The notes under the pieces are model-generated. The model searched no databases. It was not told where the DNA came from and saw only the letters and a list, made by a program, of their open reading frames with translations. The position numbers and the translations under genes are program-made. This document shows, in pieces, positions 1 to 10,490 of a DNA stretch of 64,000 nt (position 1 is the stretch's first letter; every line of letters begins with the position of its first letter). The DNA lies in assembly GCA_036245805.1 (NCBI GenBank), contig BTRK01000005.1, positions 7,316,001 to 7,380,000 of the forward strand, read 5' to 3'. This DNA is from Pristionchus mayeri. Taxonomy: Eukaryota > Nematoda > Chromadorea > Rhabditida > Neodiplogasteridae.

Positions 1-286
1 ATACGGCCTTCTCAGTAACATTTGTGAAGTTGCACCACGATTTTTGTCCCCGGTAAAATAGCGATTCAAAAATTTTTAAAAAAAATCTGAAAGTTGGTTT
101 CATAACGATCATCGATTTCTCGCATACCCTGAGTCACTGATTTGATCTGAACATATGTAGGGAATTGGTCTAGTCTTACATCTTCTTCCTTTACTGAGTT
201 AGCCCATTGTGATTTGAGATTATCATTTTGAGCGAACTCAAGATTCGCTAACGAAATCGGACAGAACTTATGTTCCAACCTAATAC
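1..286. mobile_element. right end of a mariner-like element, cut by the window edge
   Basis: The stretch ending near 286 reads as the outward end of a TA-flanked inverted-repeat element (the motif ACTTATGTTCCAACCTAA followed by TA), matching the end type of the elements at 431-1687 and 48511-49761. The matching left end would lie before base 1. No transposase is visible. The call rests only on end similarity. Confidence 0.4.
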
Positions 287-430
287 ATTTTTCAAATTTT
301 CTGAGAGCATAAGTGGATATCTGATCTCATAGAGGTGTAAAACCGTTCATATCTCAGTCTATGTACAGCAATTCCATTACCACCCAGCCGTCCACATCCA
401 CATATGCCCTCAGCAGATATTAAACATGTA

Positions 431-1687
431 TCAGGTTGTTGCATAAGTCTTGATCGTTTTTGAGCACTAAGTTTCAAGCCATCGATTTCGCTTCGATCAA
501 ACGACTATGCGTTCATTTAGTAATATATTTTAGGAGTATACTTGCTTATTATTACCATGATGTTGAACTCAATCGTGCAAGCGTTCAAAGCTATAAATAG
601 AAACTTTAGCATCCCCAATTTATGACAATACATTTGATGTTTGTTCGAGATGGAGCAACTTCATTGGTATTGGTCATAACAAAATCCCAAAACTCGTGAT
701 TAGGAGTGTACTCAATGCTCTTCCAAAACCTATGTTGAACATGGATCTAGCTTCATCCAATCCGGAGAAAACTGATTTCGAATTTGACCGCTTACTCTCT
801 CCCATGCTTAATTCAAATAGTTTTCCTCGCTTTAGAACCAAAGCATTTCATGCCAATTCACGTGCGCTTGAACAACCATTCATGGAATAGTGCAATAAGG
901 AGACAAAATTGGAATATTGATCTTCTCGTAAAATAGCAAAGTGAAAAATCAAAAATTGAAAGTTATCAGATTTTTACCAAATATTACAGTTTTAGGTTGA
1001 TATTATTTACAACCTTTATGGAAAATCTGATTTATTTCCGAATATTTTTTCATATATTGGTAGATAGGAGAAAAGTTACTCGTTCAGATAACCAGCACTC
1101 AATTGATGGTTGAGATAGCAAATAGACGAATGTGTCGATTTTGATACCACGATTTCCACCATTAATTTCGGAATTTAAAATCTGATCGAAGGAATAATGT
1201 CACATCCTTAACCTAGAACAGCAAATTGGTCAATATGACTGTTAACTATTCCTGAGAGATTTAGATATCACAACCTCAAATAACCCGAATTCGATTAAAT
1301 AAACATTTTTCCGCCGTAGCATAGTGGATTGATACGGAATGAAGTTCAATTCTCTGCAATGGGCACTGTTTTGCAAACGCCGTAATTGTACTAAAGTATC
1401 ATGTATTCACTGATATTTTATATAGTTGCTCAAGTCTGGCAATATCATCGCTCAGCATTGGGATATGTCTCCACAAAATGTCAACCCCACGACTCCAGTT
1501 GACAGCCTTTGACTTCGGGCTGTTCCCATCAGAATGGTTCGATAGCTTTGAACTAACGTGCGCTAGGAGGCACATGAATGTACTATTAACATAAGAAAAA
1601 CTAGATGCCGCTCATTGAAATAAGAACTCTTACAAAGGTCATGATCACTGAGTGCAAAAAACGATCAAGACTTATGCAACAACCTAA
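431..1687. mobile_element. nonautonomous mariner-like element (TTAGG-type ends)
   Basis: The left end TCAGGTTGTTGCATAAGTC and the right end GACTTATGCAACAACCTAA are inverted repeats, and a TA lies immediately outside each end (429-430 and 1688-1689), as expected of Tc1/mariner target duplication. The 1.26 kb interior has no transposase motif. The same end type recurs at 13928-15172, 21007-22273, 47611-48508, 48511-49761 and 54488-55320. Confidence 0.7.
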
Positions 1688-2006
1688 TATAAGTTCTTAG
1701 TATTTGTTCATTTTTAGATTCCGCTAGCTCACATTCTCAAACTCTAACCTGTCCTCGCGGCCATTCTTTGCCAGACAAAGAAATATAGTATTTGAAAGCT
1801 TTTATATTTATGTTATTTTCGATCAGTTTTCTGAGACCGAGTCGGCGCATTGGTTATATGCCAGACTCGCCATCGAAGAATCGAGTCCGATACACCACAC
1901 GCGGTCACTGAATGAATAGAGAACGTTGGTAGAGAACGCCGTGATATATGTTTTTTTCTTCTTTTCGAATGCGTAAAATAGTTGATGATCAGAGGAACAT
2001 GCTTAC
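1688..2006. other. spacer with no gene recognised
   Basis: Mixed-composition DNA between a mariner-like element and the lone minus-strand exon at 2007-2104. I looked on the minus strand for the next exon of that gene (the counterpart of the 49-nt second exon of gene G) and found none, so the gene appears interrupted here. Confidence 0.4.
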
Positions 2007-2104
2007 TTGTAGTACACTCTCTCGCCAGCCCTGTCCGTGATCACCACATTCTCGAGCGCATTTGGTGAGTACACTCGACAGCCAGCATCGCAGTGGAATG
2101 TCGT
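2007..2104 (-). pseudogene. lone exon paralogous to the first recognised exon of gene G
   Basis: On the minus strand a 98-nt open exon lies between a TTTTTTAG acceptor and a GTAAGC donor. It encodes HCDAGCRVYSPNALENV, against RCDSGCRVYSPNALENV in gene G (29322-29419). The G exon is also exactly 98 nt, starts in phase 0 and ends in phase 2, so this is a true paralogous exon. Both Cys and the VYSPNALENV core are kept. No other exon of the gene is visible on either side, and a 1.26 kb element sits just downstream, so I call it a remnant, although a longer gene with unrecognised neighbouring exons remains possible. Confidence 0.6.
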
Positions 2105-2720
2105 CTAAAAAATGGTGATTCAAAAGCAAGGTCAAACTATAGTGATGCGTCGTAAAAAGACGTCCAATGACACGGGCAAACTGGGTGGATATTAATACAG
2201 ATTGTTGATACACTCAGAGGAGAGTGAACCGAAAAACCGCTCTAGTATTTTTTTTCTTTCCAACGTGATCAATCTCAATTCCGCGTATTTTTTGAAACGG
2301 GAAATAGTGGAACTCCACATACCGCTTTCATTTGTAGGTCATCCCTGTCCAGAACTTCCGAGAATGGGAAGGATACCCGCGATTCGACCAGTGACGTCAA
2401 GCATAGGAGAATCAGAGAATAGGCAAGCATTGTGTCGCTTATCGGGAGATCAGACTGGCCCTTTTAAGTTTCATCTCTAATCTTTGCTTAGTGGGGCTAA
2501 TACAGTGACATCTGTCATGACATGAGGATAAGGCGTGAGTGAGCGAATGTGAATGGTTCTGGTGAGGAGAATTCAAATTTTGCAGTGATTCTACAAGGTT
2601 GGTTATGCAATTGTTCTGTTTTGACATATGATTTGACTCATCGAACTTACTTTTACGTGTAAACATTCTTTAAACGGTTACTCGAATGTTGCGGTGTGAT
2701 TGAGAACGATCAATCGTCTG
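2105..2720. other. spacer with no gene recognised
   Basis: Short open frames occur on both strands but none shows a signal peptide, a recognisable domain or consistent splice sites. Nothing supportable was found. Confidence 0.3.
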
Positions 2721-2787
2721 ACTCTCTTCAGTTTGCACGCTCTCTCGTCTAGCTGACCGACGAGAGAGCGTGCAAACTGAAGAGAGT
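2721..2787. repeat. perfect 29-bp inverted repeat (hairpin)
   Basis: Bases 2721-2749 are the exact reverse complement of 2759-2787, separated by 9 bases. The arm contains GCACGCTCTCTCGTC, a GCTCTCTCG-type palindrome that recurs in other foldbacks of the window. A second, wider inverted pair flanks it loosely (about 2856-2884 against about 3015-3045, sharing GTTGTCCGGGATT), so the area looks like a small foldback element. Confidence 0.6.
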
Positions 2788-3339
2788 GATCTTGAGAACT
2801 TTTCGTGCATGATTTCTTCACAGGAAATCGTTCCGCCGTGCCATGAAAAAATCCGGCGCTTCTGCGCAATCCCGGACAACGCAATCAACGAGGAATGATG
2901 TTACATGTACATTCCCTAGTAGGATAGGCATACATTTCCTAATCTGGATTACATTTTCCAATGAGACACTGGAAGTATCATATTAGGCAATTCAACCATT
3001 AGGTAACGGCTTTTTGGACGTTGTCCGGGATTATGCAGAAGCGCCAAAAATCCAACCTTCTCGAAAGACGAGGGTCAGACAGCGAAGTGTAGTCTGTGTT
3101 CCGGTAGATCCGCCCATCTTAGAGACAGATTGTCTCCGTGTTTGGTTCTAATAAGAACAACGATATCACTACATCAGCGATAATCCGGCTACAAAAATAC
3201 GGTACGATAACATCTGTTCGCGTAAGATGCAGATTCGCAAGTTTAAAGATGTGCTAGTGAAAGGAATGATCTCGTAAGGCGATATTTGAATAACTTTCTA
3301 AGTGTTATTTTGTTCTCTACCCAAGCGTGCCAAGATATA

Positions 3340-3460
3340 GATTAGGCATGCATTTTATCGATAAGCCGCTCTTTGACTCGCGCCCACACGCTCTAGCAGA
3401 CGTGTGACCGTCCCGGCAAAAGTCACCACGCCCGAGATAAGAAACGACAAAGATAAGGCT
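3340..3460 (+). promoter_or_regulatory. upstream region of clec gene A with three GATAAG motifs
   Basis: GATAAG occurs at 3360-3365, 3436-3441 and 3452-3457, within 150 bp upstream of the A leader exon. The same block (ATCGATAAGCCGCTC) is conserved upstream of gene B in reverse orientation at 17050-17065. WGATAR sites are the known targets of intestinal GATA factors in nematodes; binding here is inference. Confidence 0.5.
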
Positions 3461-3501
3461 GGTAAATAATATCACCGCGGCCATTCGATCACGTAGCAAA
3501 A

Positions 3502-6500
3502 ACGTGGAGACTCCTAGCCTTTTTTGCTCTGCTTCGTGAGTTTTTTATGCATTTCTCACTTCATATTTCGTTGTTTGTTGATCAGGATTGTAAGCAAGCA
3601 TCTGCATAAGCCATCTGCATACCAAATTCTAAAATCAATTGCTCCCGGAGGGCTACTGTGTGTCTCTGCTGGAACCAAGGCTAAGTTTTCTTCAGACTTC
3701 GTGGAATGCGCGTGTCCTGAGCACTTCCAACCCGTCAAGAACGGAGAGTGCCGTGGATTCAGTGGATATGGCACGAGCACATTCAATGAGGCCGTCTCGA
3801 GAGTCATTGAGATATGCGAAGGATTTCAGGGAAAGCCAATCATCATTCACGTTGCGGAGGCGAGTTCTCAACCATTATCAATGTACGAGAGCTATCGCGA
3901 GCTAACCTGAATCAAACTAATATGAGTTGTCCCGCATCTCTGCTAGAACTTATCTCAAATTTATCTCTGATTTCCTTTTTCAGCACCAAAGATACTGGCT
4001 CGAACGCTCGGAGCCTGTCTCTGAAGGCTACATGATAATGGGTAAGGGCAGATAATCAAAATAACAATTATAGCATTAAATTGCCATTGATTAAACTATT
4101 TATTGCATCATTTGATTCAGGTCTGGTATGAAATTCCGCAACGAAGAAATGGGAGTGGTCTGACGGATCGGCCGTGGACTACAAGCCGGAGAAGGAGTAC
4201 TACAATCCCGGTTAGAAAAAAAAGTAAAATCACTATAGAAAAAATGTAAAAATAACGGAAAGTAAAAGTAATAGTGAAGTAATATGTGCATTCTGACTCA
4301 ATAGTAAATTTCATCATCATTCTACCGTAACCGCTTATTCATAAGTCATATAACGCCAATAAAAGTATATCTAAGATGGGCTGCAATGATTGGAAATTAG
4401 CTTACGATGCACATTTTTTTCAGAATTGGACAAGCCCTGCTCGGCCGGCTCTAGCTGGTACTTCGGGGAGCGTTCAGTCTGGTCGTTAGGTATAAAACTA
4501 CTTTATTATTTTCTAGAATATATACAAAATCACACATTTCGCCAAGTTGAACTAGTGTTAGTTCAGTCTGAGGACATAATCAAGATATTATAGCGTGGTA
4601 ATATATTGATAAGCAATGTTATTTCGACAAATTCAGGGTCACGTGGAAGGAAAACAATACTTTTTAGTAAGCCTAGTGCGGTCATGACATTTCATATTCA
4701 AGATTAAGTGACTTATAAATTCTTACGAAGTCTTATAAACTTATAAATACAGTCGCGCCGGAAAGTAAGTAGACGATTTTTATTTTTGATTTAACTTTTG
4801 TTGTTGCTGATTTTGCAATTTCGATGTTGTGGCACTATATACCAAATCCATCGATGAATACGATGCGCGCATTTCGTCATCAATTGCACCATCGCTGATT
4901 GCGTAGCGATCACGCAATAGAACAACACTTTTTCAAACATCCATTATTGTTACATAGATTTTTTCATACTCGCCAAACTTTCTGAGGTTGGAGATATGCC
5001 CGAGGCCTACCCAGAAAAAAATTTAGAGGTTGCTGCGGGCTCTTACCTTTGCTGCAGACTGCAAAAACAGGGTCGCTAATTCATAACTCTTCTAAGCAAG
5101 CTAGAGACCTGTTCAAACCGTCAAAATAATCGGCATCGTGAGTAAAGTTCATCCTGAAAATATGAAAACAAAATATTTTAATTTGCCCCCAGAGCATGAT
5201 AACATAACTTGTTTTGTATGATTTATTTGGACATTAATAACTTTTCGGAAAATGTATATACAAATCTAATTTTTGCTTAGACATGTTCACACTGTATTAC
5301 AGATATGATTCCCAACTTTTTAGAGCGATCGGATTTCTTTCCTGCTCGCGGCATTAGTTTTTCGGGGGAATACTAGGGCCGGAAAACATATTTTCAGGAT
5401 GAACCTTACTCACGATGCCGATCATTTTGACCATTTGAAAAGGTCTCTAGCTTGCCTAGAAGAGTTATGAATTTGCGACCCTGTTTTTGCAGCAAGTCTG
5501 CAGCAAAGGTGCGAACCCGCAGCAACTTCTACTTTTTTCTTGGTAGGCCTCGGGCATATCTCCAACCTCAGACAGTTTGGCGAGTATGAAAAAATCTATG
5601 TAAGAATAATGGATGTTTGAAAAAGTGTTGTTCGATTGCGTGATCGCTACGCAAAATATAATATAGCGCCACAACATCGAAATTGCAAAATCAGCTACAA
5701 CAAAAGTTATATCAAAAAATAAAAATCGTCTACTCACTTTCCGGCGCGACTGTATTTAATGAATTTATAATAATTGAATTTATAAGGAGACTTATAAATT
5801 CAGCTGTGGGATCGGGCACTATCACCACCATCAACTTCTGCACTACGCAACTGCACCCGGAAACGCCCGAGGATACAGGATGTGATGAGGAAGATGAAGT
5901 TTGCTATCCGGTTAGTTTAAATTTGTTATTTGCTGTGTTATTGTTGTTGTTATGTTGTTGTGTTTCTTATTGTTTTTATGGCAAATAAATTATCATTAAT
6001 TTGCAACTAGTCGATGATTTCATAAATTGACAGTACTAACATGTATCAGATCGTGCCTTCTGGCGAAAACTGGCAGGATGGAGAGGCTACGTGTAAACGA
6101 TTCGATGCCAATCTCGCTTCCATTCACAACAAGCAGGTAAAATCCGTTTCTTAAATTAACTCTTTGTAGTAGAAGAAATGGAGTTCAACTTTAGTTTTCG
6201 GTTGTTTTTCAATTTACCTTCTCTTCCTCGTCGAGGAGTACTCAAACTATTGGGCTCAGATAATCACAAGCGTCCAAATGACTGGAGATTCCTACCCCCT
6301 TACAATTCATGTGTCGTGTATGGCCTTGTTGCGCCTCGGGCGTAGACAAATTATAGAAATTACAGATCGTGATTTTACAGGAAAACACATTCATTCGGCG
6401 ACAAGCAGTAGCCTACCGTGCAACGAATGGCGTGTTCATTGGAGCTAAAGTTGGCAAAGACGGCGTCTTCCAGTGGATCGATGGGACCAAAATGGACTAT

Positions 6501-7319
6501 GAGAACTGGGCACCGGGTACAATAAACCAACAAACCCGAAGAAATATAATACAACAAAAATCGTATTATTATATACTAAAACAAATCTATTTCCATTCAG
6601 GTTTCCCTAAGAAGAATTTTGGCGATTGCATCGCCATGGACACCACTTCGACTAGTGGACTGTGGATGAACATGGATTGCGATGCGAAGTTGCCAGTGGC
6701 ATGTGCGAACAAAAGTGCGTGTTCGTGATGCAAAAATGATGCAAAAGAGATGAAAAATGTTTTAAAAACGATAACTTCGCATTTTTCAGACGCCGAGCCG
6801 ACATGTACTGGTCAAGACTACGAACAAGGCGCAATTGTGAGTTACGAAATGCATATATTTATGTTATATTATATTTTTCTAAACCAATTTTACAGTTCAC
6901 CTCTCCCGGCTATCCCTTCAGTGCGAGCACCCCGTGCGACTTCTTTCTCGAGGTTCCTGCCGGAAAGATGGTACTACTTAAGGTGAGTATATGTTAATGA
7001 TTGTAATATAAGTATGATATTGTATATTGGTGAACATATCAAATTCAATGAGTCCAGATCCTCAACCTCGAGTCGAATGAATGCTGCGATTTCCTGACTC
7101 TCCACGACGCTTTCCTGGGCGGAAACCAAATCACAAAGTGAGTTCAAACCCCAAATATATTAGTTTGTTGATACCTTGACTTGAAACTGGATAGTTCACA
7201 TTTAACTAATCAAATTCAGGGTATCTGGGCTGGAAGTCAACCACACGTTCGTCTCTTCAACCAATCTTATGCGCGTTTCGTGGCAGCCTCAAGGCGGTGT
7301 GGATGTTCGAGGAGTCATG
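3502..7319 (+). pseudogene. clec gene A: C-type lectin-like x2 plus CUB, disrupted
   Basis: Family member with exons at 3502-3535, 3696-3859, 3984-4041, 4121-4210, 4424-4489, 5804-5910, 6050-6136, 6381-6516, 6601-6714, 6790-6836, 6896-6982, 7058-7137 and 7220-7319. Lengths and phases match genes B and C almost exon for exon. The first lectin-like domain contains WEWSDGSAVDYKP, the second GVFIGAKVG and QWIDGT, and the CUB part begins FTSPGYPF. Three lesions are visible. The leader start codon is ACG (3502-3504) where the paralogs have ATG. A TGA at 4129-4131 replaces the conserved Cys codon TGC/TGT of B, C and D. The terminal exon's acceptor has been deleted relative to arm 2. Exon 2 ends at a GC donor. 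A 1.0 kb foldback sits in the 4490-5803 intron. Most exons remain clean, so inactivation seems recent. Confidence 0.8.
4750..5751. mobile_element. 1.0 kb foldback element in an intron of gene A
   Basis: The ends CAGTCGCGCCGGAAAG and CTTTCCGGCGCGACTG are inverted repeats flanked by TA (4748-4749 and 5752-5753). The arms run for several hundred bases, so most of the element can fold back on itself. There is no transposase. It is related to the larger element at 44975-47252 in gene C, sharing the end form CAGTMGCGCC and the internal motif TCTGAGGTTGGAG. Confidence 0.8.
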
Positions 7320-7593
7320 GTGAGATTCAGAATTATTTGGAAGGGATTGCAAGATGATCGACCATTTTGGGGTGTTTACAAAAGTAAATTAAGGTTCATG
7401 AATCACGCTACGATTTTTCCAAGTTATCCCCCTAGCTCGTATGCTAGTAATATTAATTCAAAATTCGTATTAGGAAAATATCATATTATCTAATGAATTG
7501 TTAGCAGTATCCAAATACCCTACCGGTTGGTGCTAACTTGCTCTGATCTGGTCGTGCATTTTTCCCCTTGAACATGTTTCGATGTGATAAATA

Positions 7594-8833
7594 TTGGGGT
7601 GTCCGGAAAGTTCGTATAATGCTTCGGAAAAAAGTCAGTTCGCGATTAAATGCAGTGATTGCGCAATCTGTTTGTCAACAATGTATTGCATCATTCTGAC
7701 GTTGAGTAGTGAGAGGATTTAATCAGTCTCCTAGTTGCTACATTGATTTGTGATGGACTCCCATCTCTACCTCCGAGCAGTTTTACTTCATTACTACCGT
7801 CTTGGCCGATCCGTGAAGGAGGCCCACTCTGCCCTGGCCCAGTCGGAAGGAGCTGACGCCCACTCCATACCCTTCTGCTATAAGTGGTTCTCCCGCTTCA
7901 AGAAAGGGGAGTTTGGTCTCGATGATCAACCCCGCTCTGGACGCCCTCCCTCCCTCGATCAGCCTCTCGTTCTCCGCACACTGAAGCGCAAGCCCATGGC
8001 CAGTGTGCGTGAGTTGAAGAAGGATACTGGTACTCCCAGATCAACGGTGTCCGATATCCTCCATCGATCTGGGAAGAAGCCGAAACTCCCACAAGTGATT
8101 CCCCATGACCTCTCCCCGGAACAGCTGAAAAATCGTGTTCAAGTCTGTCGGGAATTACTCCATCGTAGATCCAATCTTCGATGGGTCAATTCCATCATCG
8201 CTACAGATGAGAAGTGGATCACGTACGATAACCCTGTGAGGAGACTGCAATGGGTGGATGCAGATGAGAAGCCCACGCCCGCCCCGAAGAAGGAAGAGCA
8301 CGGAAAGAAGGAACTCCTCTGCTTCTTCTTCTCAGTGCTCGGTCCCATCTACTGGAAGATCCTCGCCCCTGGCACCAGCATCAATGCCGACCTCTTCTCT
8401 GAACAACTGGAAGATGTCGCGATCAGAGTCCCTCCCAGACTCCTGAACCAGGGCAAAATTCTTCTTCTGATGGACAATGCTCGCCCACATCGAGCGAAGA
8501 TGACCCAGAAGAAAATAGACGAGCTGAAGATCGAGAGGATTCCCCATCCACCGTATTCCCCGGATCTCTCCCCATGCGACTACCACTGCTTCCGCTCTCT
8601 CTCTGACTTCTGCAAAGGAAAGAAGTTCAAGAATCGAGATGAAGTTGTGAGGGCTTTCGTGAACTGGGCGGTCTCGAAGAAACCCGCATTCTGGAAGAGA
8701 GGAATCGAGACCCTGCCCAATCGCTGGAGGGAGGTAGTGAGAAAGAAGGGGGCATACATTGGTCACTGAGAATTGTAAAGCATTGAATAAAAAATAAAAA
8801 CAAAAAATTATACGAACTTTCCGGACACCCCAA
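7594..8833 (+). mobile_element. full-length mariner transposon
   Basis: A 1,240-bp element with inverted ends beginning TTGGGGTGTCCGGAAAGTTC, flanked by TA at 7592-7593 and 8834-8835. The homologous arm 2 reads GATAAATAGTTCG without the element, giving a precise empty site. It carries an uninterrupted transposase frame. Confidence 0.95.
7753..8769 (+). CDS. mariner transposase, intact
   Basis: A 338-aa uninterrupted frame inside the mariner, of typical mariner transposase length (about 340-350 aa). The N-terminal third is a helix-turn-helix DNA-binding region (FSRFKKGEFGLDDQPRSGRP, then RSTVSDIL). The catalytic part has the mariner D,D34D triad: ATDEKWITYDN (first Asp), LLMDNARPH (second Asp) and SPDLSPCDYHCF (third Asp), with exactly 34 residues between the second and third. 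The linker contains IPHDLS, a variant of the family's WVPHEL motif. The ATG at 7753 was chosen because the preceding GTG lacks support in the second copy. The protein would cut and paste the element at TA sites in the nucleus. No frameshift or stop is visible, so this copy could be active. Confidence 0.93.
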   Translation: MDSHLYLRAVLLHYYRLGRSVKEAHSALAQSEGADAHSIPFCYKWFSRFKKGEFGLDDQPRSGRPPSLDQPLVLRTLKRKPMASVRELKKDTGTPRSTVSDILHRSGKKPKLPQVIPHDLSPEQLKNRVQVCRELLHRRSNLRWVNSIIATDEKWITYDNPVRRLQWVDADEKPTPAPKKEEHGKKELLCFFFSVLGPIYWKILAPGTSINADLFSEQLEDVAIRVPPRLLNQGKILLLMDNARPHRAKMTQKKIDELKIERIPHPPYSPDLSPCDYHCFRSLSDFCKGKKFKNRDEVVRAFVNWAVSKKPAFWKRGIETLPNRWREVVRKKGAYIGH

Positions 8834-9334
8834 TAGTTCGATTATTCATTCATTCAACAAACACTCCTGACACAACCAGCCAATCGTTTATTTATCACGC
8901 ATTTAAAAATCAGGATTTCACGAAATTCCTAATGCATTGTATACGTGGTAGATCGTATGTAAAGAACACGGAAACAACAGTAATTACAACGAGTTCAGCA
9001 ACATCATCGATAAGAATACCACAAAAATTCACCGCGGACACGCCCTTGAAGCTCAAAAATCGCGCACCAGAAGTGTGGCGTGATAAAAGGATTGCTTTCT
9101 GAAATCGTGTAGCAGTTTCCTGAGCCGGAAATGTGATCAAACATTTGTTCGGTAGAGGTCTCAGAAGGGGGGGGGGGTGCCATTACGTTGTACTTTGTAT
9201 AATTGTGGGTGAGAATTATAAAATATTCACACACCTTCCAAGATGTTAGTGAATACGGCTGATGACGAATGGAAAAGTGAAAGAAATTATCGTGAAAGGC
9301 GAGATTTGCATCTTTTCAATGTGTTGTTTTATTC

Positions 9335-10301
9335 GGTCCTATTGGAAGATGTAACCATAGGGAATATTACTCGGTCCTACTGGAAGGTGTAACCATAGGG
9401 AATATTACTCGGTCCTACTGGAAAATATAACCATAGGGAATATTACTCGGTCCTACTGGAAGGTGTAACCATAGGTAATATTACTCGGTCCTACTGGAAG
9501 ATGTAACCATAGGGAATATTACTCGGTCCTACTGGAAGGTGTAACCATAGGGAATATTACTCGGTCCTACTGGAAGGTGTAACCATAGGGAATATTACTC
9601 GGTCCTATTGGAAGATGTAACCATAGGGAATATTACTCGGTCCTACTGGAAGGTGTAACCATAGGGAATATTACTCGGTCCTACTGGAAAATATAACCAT
9701 AGGGAATATTACTCGGTCCTACTGGAAGGTGTAACCATAGGTAATATTACTCGGTCCTACTGGAAGGTGTAACCATAGGGAATATTACTCGGTCCTACTG
9801 GAAAATATAACCATAGGGAATATTACTCGGTCCTACTGGAAGGTGTAACCATAGGTAATATTACTCGGTCCTACTGGAAGATGTAACCATAGGGAATATT
9901 ACTCGGTCCTACTGGAAGGTGTAACCATAGGGAATATTACTCGGTCCTACTGGAAGGTGTAACCATAGGGAATATTACTCGGTCCTATTGGAAGATGTAA
10001 CCATAGGGAATATTACTCGGTCCTACTGGAAGGTGTAACCATAGGGAATATTACTCGGTCCTACTGGAAAATATAACCATAGGGAATATTACTCGGTCCT
10101 ACTGGAAGGTGTAACCATAGGTAATATTACTCGGTCCTACTGGAAGATGTAACCATAGGGAATATTACTCGGTCCTACTGGAAGGTGTAACCATAGGGAA
10201 TATTACTCGGTCCTACTGGAAGGTGTAACCATAGGGAATATTACTCGGTCCTACTGGAAGATGTAACCATAGGGAATATTACACGGTCCTACTGGAAGGT
10301 G
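9335..10301. repeat. 38-bp minisatellite with a seven-unit higher-order repeat
   Basis: About 25 tandem copies of a 38-bp unit containing CGGTCCTACTGGAAGGTGTA. Diagnostic variants are attGGAAGATG (T), GGAAGGTG (G), GGAAAATAT (M), GGAAGGTG followed by ATAGGTAAT (G*) and ctGGAAGATG (A). Their order is T-G-M-G*-A-G-G, T-G-M-G*, G-M-G*, A-G-G, T-G-M-G*-A-G-G, A, that is, a 266-bp seven-unit period with one internal three-unit duplication. Downstream of gene C a single ancestral copy (CCTACTGGAAAGTGTTATA, about 55384) occupies the same relative place. Confidence 0.95.
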
Positions 10302-10414
10302 TTATAAAATGACATTATCCTCGACAATTTGCCAGACCAATATTGTAAGATTTATATTTAATATCTTAATGCAACATAAGAAGAATAAATATAACTGAAA
10401 TGCAATAATTTCAG

Positions 10415-10490
10415 ATGACCTTGAGATCAGCTGAATGGTGCCAACCGGTTGGTGCTAACCGATTCTACTCAGATCGTGCATATTTGTTGT
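10415..10490 (+). pseudogene. relic of a clec terminal exon
   Basis: TTTCAG followed by ATGACCTTGAGATCAGCTG aligns with the terminal exon of gene C (55554-55598, ATGACCTTCAGAACAGCTG) and with the end seen in arm 2. The flank after it (GGTTGGTGCTAAC, then TTTCGATGYGATAAAT) is also shared, so it is the 3' end of a lost plus-strand clec gene. Its CUB exons are absent, having been replaced by the minisatellite. Confidence 0.6.

Larger units (their letters stand above)
7297..9334. repeat. inverted-duplication arm 1
   Basis: From the last CUB exon of gene A to base 9334 the sequence matches, in reverse orientation, bases 17106-18116. Two differences stand out: the mariner (7594-8833) is present only here, and about 190 bp around the terminal-exon acceptor are missing here at the junction near 7516. 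The match stops abruptly at TTTTATTC, exactly where the minisatellite begins. Confidence 0.8.

Noticed and set aside
3502..3504. ACG as a working non-AUG start of gene A
   Set aside because: Every other leader exon has ATG and A carries further lesions. There is no evidence for initiation at ACG.
4129..4131. UGA in gene A as selenocysteine or readthrough at a cysteine position
   Set aside because: The paralogs use ordinary Cys codons, gene A also lost its start codon and its terminal acceptor, and nematodes are not known to make selenoproteins of this type. A nonsense mutation is simpler.
8332..8766. Long minus-strand open frame across the mariner
   Set aside because: It is the antisense shadow of the transposase frame and has no domain of its own.
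9335..10301. CRISPR-like array
   Set aside because: The copies are contiguous 38-bp units without unique spacers, in a eukaryotic genome. It is a minisatellite.
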